DNA from: Branchiostoma floridae
Taxonomy: Eukaryota; Chordata; Leptocardii; Amphioxiformes; Branchiostomatidae
Length of the DNA stretch: 64,000 nucleotides
Direction: 5' to 3'
Assembly (NCBI RefSeq): GCF_000003815.2
Contig: NC_049996.1
Span: forward strand, 1,627,729-1,691,728
Shown: in pieces, positions 31,241 through 44,100 of the stretch
How the letters are laid out: every line of letters starts with the position of its first letter
Numbering within the stretch: position 1 is the stretch's first letter
Translations under genes and position numbers: made by a program
The notes under the pieces: generated by a model
Told to the model about the DNA's origin: nothing
The model's database searches: none
Seen by the model: only the letters and a program-made list of their open reading frames with translations

Positions 31241-31247
31241 GCAGTTT

Positions 31248-31390
31248 TAGATCAACTCATTAAAGCCCAGAGTTCAACCGACTTGCAAACCATTAGATCA
31301 ACTCAACAAGCCCAGAGTTCAACCGACTTTCAAACCAATAGATCAACTCATCAAAGCCCAGAGTTCGACCGACTTTCGAACCACATACGG
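31248..31390. repeat. Three ~48-bp tandem repeats at the LINE 5' boundary
   Basis: Units contain TAGATCAACTCA, AAGCCCAGAGTTC and CCGACTTTC, with lengths of about 44 to 49 bp. They may be the distal 5' end of the LINE or pre-existing host repeat at its insertion site. Confidence 0.65.
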
Positions 31391-32062
31391 GCAAAAACAC
31401 ATTGTCACAATGAAGTGATCAACGTGCCGAGTTTCAAGGCTTAGTTAGACAATGGTACATTCCAGGCGAGTATTAAAACGCTCTTCTAGACGCATGTTAC
31501 TGTATGTGGTCCAGCGTAATAAATCTACGCTTTAACTCACCATGTTTATATAAATATATATCACAAATTGCATCAGAAGGAACTTAGTTTGTAATAAAAA
31601 ATAATGCATATTCATTGTGGGTCAAAAAGTTTTACAAAACCTGTTTAATGTGCCAATAATTCATCTGACATAAATTATGATAATGAGGGGGGGGCGACAT
31701 GTGGAACTCGGGATTTTTAAGCGTAGAATCTAGTCTAACTTACCAAAATAACATAAAATACGCGGCAAGGCACAGCTTTTTTAAAAAGATTTCTTGTTTG
31801 CAAAGCCATGAAGTCGTGAAGACTTCGACCGTAAGGACGTTAAACTTTGACCTAATTCCCTGCCTTTCAATCTGTATGTTTGTATTCTTTCTGCCTAGTC
31901 ATAGTGATAACCAATACCGTGCAAGGTAACAAAAGCTCTCTTTTAAATTTGTTGGACATGTCACCCGGGTATTCTGTTATGCAAATACTACTACGTGGTG
32001 TACTGGAATCAAAGCTCTCCCTCTCTCTCTCTCTCTCTCAAATACTCACGATCTAAAACAAG
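31391..32062. other. Intergenic upstream of GST gene 2
   Basis: No gene seen. A CT dinucleotide tract (about 32019-32039) sits about 25 bp upstream of the GST gene 2 start codon, in the presumed promoter or 5' UTR. Confidence 0.45.
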
Positions 32063-34260
32063 ATGCCGACTTACAAGTTGACATACTTCAAGGCCCGAGG
32101 TGTAGCTGAATTTGCAAGACTGCTTTTCGCAGCGGGCGGGTTAGAGTACGAAGATGTGCGAGTGGAAGGCGAACAGTGGCAACAGCTCAAGCCAAGTACG
32201 TGGTACTGTGTGTGGGTTTGATGGGGAGGGGCGATATACAAGGATTCAGTGTCAGCTGAAGGTTTCTTTTAGCTTCAATTAAAGACTGTTTCCAGGGGCA
32301 TCCACAGGCCAGGTCGTCGGCTCTAGGGCCAACATGCCCCAAGGAAACTATACAACCCCCCCCCCCCAATAATCAGGATATAACTTGGGAGGGGGGAGGG
32401 GGGGGGGGGGCTAAAGGGGGTTGTATAATGACTTTAGAACGAAGTTGGTGCGTGTAGGCCCTCAAATCAGTCTGGCATCCAGACTAGGTTTCTCTGCGTT
32501 CACGCAGTGGTTTTGATATACGGCCAATATTATTTAATATGCGTGCTTTAATACTAACGCTGTTTACGTGCTATAGAAGCAACAGGTGTTTTATATATAT
32601 ACTACTACCTGTGTATAAGTGTCAATTTGATCACGACATAGAGCTATACATGTGACATTTTGATAATCCCTATGTAAAATTTTTCAATAGAGACTCCGAT
32701 GGGACAGCTGCCTATTTTGGAGGTGGACGGGGCCATGATTTGCCAGAGTAAGGCCATTGGAAGGCTGATCGCTAAGAAAATCGGTACGTGAAGACAGAAA
32801 CAAGAACGTTGGAAAACGTACTTAGTACGACCTTAATGGGCATTAAATGACTGAAGAGTATCTTTATTGGCAACTTTTTAAGTATTTCATGACAGCTCTG
32901 ATTAAGTTATAAAATCTGATTGTAAAATATGTTTTTTGAATTTGTTTTTTGAAATATCGGTTTGGTTATAAGAACTGTTATGAGTTTTTGTAGTAGCTTA
33001 ACCTTGTGTAACATTGCAGAATATATAGTGTAAAATGAGAAACTTTCGTGATGGTTTTACGTTCGTTTTGCCCACTACCTCGAAATTAGACGCCCCGAAC
33101 ATTTGCCCTTTTTAGTTAAAATTCTACGGTATTTTTGAACATTCATTATGCAAATGAGTGGTGGTCGTCGAAGATATCCCCGACCCAAGCGCCATTATGT
33201 TATCAGACATGCATTTTTTACACGCGACATTCAGTTGCAAAAAGTCTTCAATGTGAAGAACGCTAGCTTTGCAGAGCCTGAGGGTGTACCTAAGCGCCCC
33301 CTGTCATCTTTTGCAGGTATGGCAGGGAAAACAGACCTGGAGGCGGCCAGAGCCGACATGATCACAGATGGCCTGGAGGACCTTATTGGGCTAAAGATGA
33401 GCTTCTTCTTTACGGAGAAGGACGAGAATAAGAAAGTATGTTCAACTAAAGAAACACTTAGAAGATGATTCAAACTATCCTTTTCTCTAAAAAGAATTAT
33501 CATTATAAAAAGCTGCTTTAGCATAGTATTATAAACATCATTCGTGAGCATTTAGTAGTTATGTTCGCCGATAGGGGCAAAATCTTGTTTTTGCTAGTGC
33601 GATCTTCTTAATTCTGTCATGATGCGTCAATGGAAGCAACCAACTTGAAACAATTACGCATATATATTATTCTGTTGAATGCCAAAAAGTTTCACAGAAC
33701 ATGTTATTAACGTAGTAATTCAATGAATGAATGAATCGAGTTGCATAAATTATGTTAATTCATTGTAGGAAGAAAAGAAGAAGGAGTTTGTAGAGAAGAT
33801 CCTTCCGTCGGCTCTGGACCTCTTTGAAAAGCTTGCGAGCGCGGAGGGATATTTTGTCGGGAACTCGGTACGTTTTTTTTTTTACTGTTGTTTCTTGAAT
33901 GCAGCAAGGCAGCTCACACCTTACTGGATTATTTTATGGTGTATATTGACAAGGTTTTGAAAACCTTTTTGCAGGGTAACAGGACAAATGATCTTCTTCT
34001 AGAATATGTTATTTTGTTACTGACTGACACCTGCAGTTTTCACCTGCATAATTTTCACCGTTGTTGACCCCCCTCCCCCACCCCTATAGTTGACCTGGGC
34101 TGACGTCAACTTCTTCAGCCTCTTCAACGGCTTCATCAACCGCTTCATCCCTGGGGACCATCTCAAAAATCACGTCAACCTCAACAAGGTCATGGGGAAC
34201 GTCTCATCCAACCCTGGCATCGCGAAATGGCTGAAGGAGCGACCGGAAACCCAGTTCTAA
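32063..34260 (+). CDS. HPGDS-like: Sigma-class glutathione S-transferase, gene 2 of cluster (HPGDS-like), 204 aa
   Basis: Paralogue of gene 1. Exons 32063-32195, 32691-32783, 33317-33435, 33769-33867, 34090-34260 (615 nt), all GT-AG, the same phases as its neighbours. Tyr8 (YKLTYF), the LPILEVDG segment and the glutathione motif CQSKAIGR (Gln63-Ser64) are intact. However the conserved Arg14 of the RGRAE motif is Val (ARGVAEFAR); in HPGDS this arginine packs against the catalytic tyrosine, so catalysis may be altered. The C-terminal domain has LTWADVNFFSLF and ends AKWLKERPETQF. It is the first gene after the LINE insertion. Confidence 0.9.
32346..32430. repeat. C-tract/G-tract inverted repeat with G-quadruplex potential (GST gene 2 intron 1)
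   Basis: TATACAACCCCC with a run of C, then about 20 bp, then GGGAGGGGGGAGGGG with a further G run and GGGGGTTGTATA. The 12-bp ends are perfect complements, so the segment can fold as a hairpin, and the G-rich side has well over four G-runs. Confidence 0.8.
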
Positions 34261-38014
<3,754 letters not shown>

Positions 38015-38064
38015 AATATCAAGATATGACACACGATCGAAATCCCTTTACTTAAATATTTGTC

Positions 38065-38070
38065 AATAAA
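38065..38070 (+). terminator. Poly(A) signal of GST gene 3
   Basis: AATAAA 50 bp after the stop codon, preceded by TGTC as in the gene 1 3' end (AGTCAATAAA). Confidence 0.65.
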
Positions 38071-38850
38071 TTGTTATTGTCATCAGTTGCACAAAATGGT
38101 CAATGATGTTACAAACAGTGTATGCAATGATGGCTAGTTGCTTCAAGTTTCTTCATATCTAAAGTAGCAACATTTCTATAATCAACTACATATTTCTTTT
38201 AACTTAATGGCTCAAATGTATTCTTTAACATCTAGAAGATCTACAATTGCGAAGGAAGCAGCTCAATAGATAAGAAAGGCACAGGAAACTACAAAGTCAT
38301 GATCATGGTTATAATATCATTTTCCAACGAAATAATTCATTGTGACGTTACAATCATTAAATGGCACGAAATACGTTTAATTGTTTCATGAGGTTTACAT
38401 CATAGTCACCCCAGTATAAACACCCCATTGTTCGTACGATGGTCTGAATTTTGGGGTAAATCATCGGTCGCACGACATTCCCGGGGTTTTAGAACTTTCC
38501 TGTTGTCAATTTGTCGTACCACGTATCTGACAAAGGTTTTATATCTATATAAAACATATATTTTCAAAACGTACGGTGTACTACCTGTGTTCCTTTTGAG
38601 ACTATGAGAATCGTACAACGATGACAACGCACGGCATTTTATTGGGGAGAAAAAACTCACACCTGGCAACCCCTCCAGCAGAATGAAACATTCCTTTCGC
38701 CATATGACCTTTCGACCTTTCACCTTGCCAAATGCAGACGACCGCAAACATTGGGCGGCCGCTGCAGCGTAGCGACCTGGTAAGGTACGAAGATTTCATC
38801 GGACAAATATCTGCCTCTGCATACAGTACAGCGAAGAGGTTCTCTTCACC
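38071..38850. other. Intergenic between GST gene 3 and ABRA-like gene
   Basis: No coding region supported. The last 100 bp must hold the 5' UTR of the ABRA-like gene if it is truly intronless; I saw no exact CArG box, although ABRA is an SRF target in vertebrates. Confidence 0.45.
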
Positions 38851-39318
38851 ATGACAGAAAAGCCCGTGAGCAAAAAGGAGCCCCGGGGTGGAGTATCGGG
38901 CCTCTCGGCGCTCTGGCAACAACGCACCGAGGAACACGCCCACCAACAGTCGATCAACCCCTTCTCGGAATGGGAAGACGGACCCTCAACGGGCCCAAAA
39001 CTCCACCGGGGCGACAAAGGATACGGGCGGCCTGTAGAAGGCTCTAAGACCGAAGCAAGAGGGAAAGCTGCACACTCTCACATCAGCGGAGAAGTTCTCC
39101 AAGTCGTGGACGTTATAAACGCTATCGGGTGGCGAGACAGAGATGGGAGAATGTGTGTGAATTTTGGACACTTGTTTGAGGTGTATACGAAGATTTCTAA
39201 CAAGGTTGTTGGTGTCCTAATGCGTGCAAGAAAGTACGGGTTGGTGGACTTCGAGGGAGAGATGCTCTGGCAGGGGAAAGATAACCACGTCATGATCACA
39301 GTACTGCGAGATGTCTGA
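38851..39318 (+). CDS. ABRA: ABRA/STARS-like costars-domain protein, intronless, 155 aa
   Basis: Actin-binding Rho-activating protein (STARS) stabilises actin and promotes MRTF/SRF signalling in muscle. The conserved C-terminal half is all present: the linker with NPFSE, LHRGDKGYGRPVEGSKTEAR (vertebrate LHKGDEGYGRPKEGTKT from memory), then the costars domain about residues 75-153 with VLQVVDVINAIGWRDRDGRM, FGHLFEVYTKISNKVVGVLM and RARKYGLVDFEGEMLWQGKD. Vertebrate ABRA is about 375-380 aa, so this protein lacks the long N-terminal part, yet it is longer than ABRACL (about 80 aa). The start ATG has a good context (CACCATGA) and there is no acceptor immediately upstream in frame, but an upstream exon cannot be excluded. 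It lies between the GST cluster and the mucin gene. Confidence 0.88.
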   Translation: MTEKPVSKKEPRGGVSGLSALWQQRTEEHAHQQSINPFSEWEDGPSTGPKLHRGDKGYGRPVEGSKTEARGKAAHSHISGEVLQVVDVINAIGWRDRDGRMCVNFGHLFEVYTKISNKVVGVLMRARKYGLVDFEGEMLWQGKDNHVMITVLRDV

Positions 39319-40237
39319 CATAGCTGCACCAGGGATGGTCGGATACAAACAAACCGTATTAGTATATACTTACTCTCCGTAGGGACCGTTATGTGAACAT
39401 GGCCTGGAGTCATTCCGACAAGGACGTCGACATTTGGGAGCGTGTTGTTGACAATACTGATACCACAAGTGATTTAGATATTACTTTAAATGTTGTAGGT
39501 ACAAGAAGTGTTCGCGTATACATTCTCCAAACAGATCCTACGGTAGCATAAGATAGTATCAAAACACACTTCTACTAGTTCTAGGCCGAGTGAAGCCGGC
39601 CTAGAAGTGTGTTTGGCTACCTACATGGCAAACTTGTACACCTCTTGTCTGACTCACTCCTTAGCCAGTTAAGTTCTATCTATTCTTATGCTATCATAGG
39701 ATCTGCTTGGAGGTTAGTGTTCGCGGTGATTTTGAGTTCACGATAAACTGTAGTTACGGAACCGGAAACCCAGGCACCGTTACAACGGACAGCCAGTCAG
39801 AAACCACCAACAATGCCAGCAACTCAACAAACTGGTGTTACAGACAGAATACTCGCTTTCGACAGTGCTTGGGTGACCAACTGTCAATGATCTACACTCT
39901 GGATATGTAGCACTTCTTAATATTAGATACATTCAGTGTTAAAAGATGATGTCTTCAATTTGTGCTTTGTCAGTATTCATGCTTATTGACCGTAACATAT
40001 CGTATTACTATGCAATGTACTGCACGTAACGCTTAGACAAGAAATAGACGAGAAGACAGACGAAAACTTTTCGCCGTGATTTTTTAGTTCAACTAGATAA
40101 AAACTTAGGCGAACATTTCTGTATTTACAGTATATACATGTGTGTCCCTTAGTATTTCTGCTATTTTATTCAGACTGAACATAGTTCTATAGATATGACA
40201 TGTTGTGGAAATATTTATTGATGAGTGAATGAAGACC
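39319..40237. other. 3' flank of ABRA-like gene, intergenic
   Basis: Contains MITE family B copy 2 (39525-39712). The rest shows no coding region; the short frame at 39707-39910 starts at the MITE edge and looks spurious. Confidence 0.45.
39525..39712. mobile_element. MITE family B, copy 2, with inner hairpin (downstream of ABRA-like gene)
   Basis: 188 bp. The outer inverted repeats (CTCCAAACAGATCCTACGG against its complement ending CAGATCCTATGATAGC when reversed) run about 30 bp. Nested inside is a second inverted pair, ACACTTCTA...CTAGGCCG with CGGCCTAGAAGTGTGT. The termini match family B with AGAT in place of AGAG. Confidence 0.65.
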
Positions 40238-40243
40238 TTTATT
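40238..40243 (-). terminator. Candidate poly(A) signal of the mucin gene
   Basis: AATAAA on the minus strand, about 550 bp into the presumed last exon (40788 downward). The surrounding word GAATGAAGACCTTTATTGTA is found again, slightly changed, at 61828, so it could instead be the 3' tail of a dispersed retroelement. Confidence 0.4.
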
Positions 40244-40788
40244 GTACATAATATACCCAGTGTGTTAAGTACAGATCATAGCAAAAGAATAACACCAGTC
40301 GCAATATGTGTACTATTTATTTTAGACTCTCAGACATAGAAAATGTTTGGTCATGATACATTCACCACTGTGCAAAATGACATTTAAGAAAGCCATTGAT
40401 AGTCAATGATTTCACGTTTTGTTTAAGTGTGGACATTGTACTTAAATTAAGAACATACAAAACGATAGTTAAGGGATAACAGGCACTCCTTATACTAAAG
40501 AAATCTGATAAAATCATCACTTAAACAACAACAACAACAACAACAAATAAATACACTACGAACTAACTACCAACAGCTTGTCTCTTGTGTGGTATAACAA
40601 CAAATTGTGACAAACCATGTCGCTATTTATATGAAGAACTGAGGTTCAAAACATGTTCAACTTGACATATTCAATATGTTATCTTTTACATTAACATCTT
40701 TGTACATTAACGATATTATATACAGGTAGCAAGCAAACTGATAGCAAATCTACACAGCTTTGGCCGTCTCTCGATCAGGTGGTATTTG
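40238..40788 (-). other. Probable 3' UTR exon of the mucin gene
   Basis: A strong acceptor (CTTTTGTTTCAG) at 40789 on the minus strand pairs with the donor directly after the TAG stop. The exon opens with 12 sense codons (QIPPDRETAKAV) before its own TAG, but the upstream stop is in frame, so it should be untranslated unless an alternative splice form bypasses that stop. Confidence 0.45.
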
Positions 40789-41157
40789 CTGAAACAAAAG
40801 AACAAAGAAATAAATGACTAACCTAAACCATAAAAAGCCAAAGTTGCCTATACATCAGAACAAGGGGGTCGACCTCCCTGATCAGAAAAAGAATCGGGCG
40901 CCGTCGCCCATCTCCGCTTCAAAACCCTGGGGCCACACATACATTTGTAGGTGCAAGCACTACAGCACTGGGCTAGTCCATTGGTAGTGTAGTATGTTTA
41001 GCTTCCATACTCTTTCTCTTAGCAGAAAAACCATATTCAGTAATAGAAATGCAGCTTAAAGAACTGATATGAAATTGATAGTGTGGTCCTTTGTTTTCAG
41101 TTAATCAGTTTGTATTCAGTTAATCAATTCAACTAGAAATTGACTAGCCAAACTTAC

Positions 41158-44100
41158 CTAGAAGTATTCTTGTGACACCTGTGACCACCTCTTGGGTGGA
41201 TCATACGGCCCGAGGTCAACATTAGGCCTAGGTATCCGGAACTGTATCATAATAGAGAAAACAGTATTAGCTCATTATGTTACTTTACAGTCATTCTTCT
41301 TATTGAATACGACATTCTGAACGTTGTTACAGTTCATCTAATAACTTTTCTAATGTGAATATGGATTTGATTATTGTTCAAATTTTTAGGGCAAATTAAG
41401 TTAGTGAAATGCAAAAAACAAGGCCTCCACCCATGACAAGATGAAAAAATGCTGTAAATTGAGCACAGAATGGTTCATGATTCTGAGTACGCAAGTACAG
41501 CGAAATGCATTGTGGGTAATGTGACAAAGATAAATGCCCCTGTGACATAAAGAAAACATCATCTGGACATGTAACCTCTAATGCGTCTAGAGACAAGAAC
41601 AGCAGAATTAACAAAGGAATTCATGTTTAGACCTTACCTTACTGGGGAAGTTTGGTTCATTGACGTACAGTGGGTTGTACACATCGGATTGGTGATAGAA
41701 GGCGGACATGTCGGACATGGGGTAGTTTGCCTCGTGGCTTGTGAGCGCCTCCTGGCGGGCGTTGTTCTTCCAGAAGGAGGTGTTCGCTCTGCTGTAGGCC
41801 ATCGTGTTCACATTGCTGAGGCTGAAAGTGTACAATTCAATAAATACATGTCAGTTGTACCTTTTTTATTAAGCAAAAGATTCACAAAGGGCAAAGAGAA
41901 ACAGTTTATATATTTGTGTGCAATTTGTGAAAATGTGATGCTTGTACGAAATATTGCCTAACAGTAAAATATAAGAAATATTAATAAGACCTTTCGCAGA
42001 TGTCACGCATGTGCGACGACAAGAATTCTAGGTACTATGTCAAAGGTGAAGTCCACTAAAAACAGTCCTTGTCTCGACAATTGTGACATTTGCATAACAA
42101 TTTCCAGGCGGGCTTTGTTTTCTTTTCTTTCCTGGGGGACTTTGACATATTACACAGAATAAGCTCCATCACAGAGATCAAAACACATGTGCCGCACATG
42201 CGTTCTGATCTCTGTGAATGAGCTTATGTGTTCCGCACATTCATTTCTACAAAGTTAACCCCACCCTGTCCTGAGCGGCCACCTGTCCTCAGCAACAATT
42301 TTACCTCAGCAACAATTTTAACTTTGACATACTAATCACAGCAATGCTGAATTGCTGACTGTTTGAAAATGTACATACCCTGCCATCGGTGCCGAAGTTC
42401 CTCTTCTGCTGTAGCAAACGTAACCTGCCAGCGCCATGATGATGATGACCAGAGCGCCTCCCACCCCTGCTGCCGTCCCGATGACGCTGGTTTGTGACAG
42501 GAACGTCTCACACCTGTCTCCGCTGTAGAACCCGGGCGTGTCCGCAACGCACCTGTGGTGGAGAAAACTTCTTTATATATCGCGACCAATAGTTCTTTTT
42601 CTTGTATACTGTAAAGTAGCTGCTATGACAACCATTTGAATCACAAACTGCTGGAATCATAAATTGTCTGACACAACAAGTCTGTTCATGGTTCCTACTT
42701 CGCATGCGCGGCGAAATGTATTGTGGGTAATATGTCAAAGGTAAAGGCTCCTGACTTGTAAACAGTTCTTGTTTAGATCATGGGGCTTCAACTTTGACAT
42801 ACTACCCACAACGCCTTTTGCTTATCATGCGCAGTTCTAACCATGAGCAGGCTTACAGATGTAAACATTTAAGTAACAAAACACACAGGAAATAGATTGT
42901 AAAGTTAGACTGTTAAATGCTAAGGTGTACATTTCAAATGTATTTTGCCATCATGTTACTAAAACACCTTTCAGAATACTAGAACAACTTTCAGAAGATA
43001 ACACACAACAGGTAACAAGAAAATATTTACCTGCATTTTAGTCCAACGTCTGGAATGACCTCGCACTGCCCGCCATTGTTGCAGTAGTTGTCTGCGCAGA
43101 CGCACTGAGCACCCCAAACACCGTTGATTTGTGTAGCGTTACAGCTCGCATCTGGTCCACAGCCGGACGGGCAGAAGGCGTCGACTCCCAGACTGCTGAT
43201 ATCTGCATGGTATAAAGCGTTAACAGTTGACATGCCATAACAGAGACGGGAGTTGATACCAACTTCCTGGCACCTTTGACCCGTTGCTGACATCACACTT
43301 CCGTTGAGGTAACGTGACACAAATTTGGGTCATTTCAACAAGCTCGTTGGTGATTGCTTATTGTACAGAAATTTCTTTCTATTATGCAAAAACTTACAAT
43401 GATTGCTTACATCAATCAGAAACAATCTTAAATCAAAACGCACATTATATGTAAATTTTATATCGTTAGTACAATACAATACCACACACTATAAAACCAT
43501 AAAGAAAGCAAGACACCAATATTGCGTCATTGCGTATATTGTGTCTCATTGTTTCATGGCTAAAGTATAGTTGCTAGATTTTCGACCAACTCCTTGTGCT
43601 CGTTTACTCAAAGGTGTAATGAGTATTATCTAAAATTTGGAAAAAAAAGGTGAACCCACACGGCGGTCGGTTGCTAGGGTATTCTTTCCCGTTGCTATGC
43701 GCGTTCAACAGAATATCGGGTTACTGGAGGCCTACTTTTGGCTACCCGTAAAATATTTGGAAATAAACAAATCGTTTTGACAAGGAAAATGTTTTCAAAA
43801 TAAGATTAAATTAGCAATTTTACATACATTGAATGTTGTCGTTTGAATTTAGATAGCTGTTTTGTTTCGATGTTACTAAAAAAGATGATCATTTTCTGTT
43901 TTCAGGTAGGCCTTTAATTTGACCAAACTCTTGATAAGATAGGCCGCATGTATCATCGAAAATTCTCGTTTTTTGTATTTTTCGTCATCTATGAGGAAAA
44001 TAAAACTTTCTGTTTTTGGGATTTTTTAATTTTTGATTTTAAGCAAAATTATAGTCGAAAATATGCGTAAATATGGCATTTTTCGCACTTAATTACCAAT

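Noticed and set aside
38406-39413. Minus-strand frames opposite the ABRA-like gene
   Set aside because: They are shadows of the plus-strand coding sequence, which has clear costars-domain identity.
40750-41160. Stop-codon readthrough of the mucin TAG into QIPPDRETAKAV
   Set aside because: The following bases (CAA ATA after splicing) do not fit the CARYYA readthrough consensus; a 3' UTR intron is simpler.
43027-43320. 97-codon frame starting MSRYLNGSV as a separate gene
   Set aside because: Only its downstream part (from 43202) is an exon; the upstream codons lie in the intron, and the acceptor CATGCAG keeps phase with the SEA exon.
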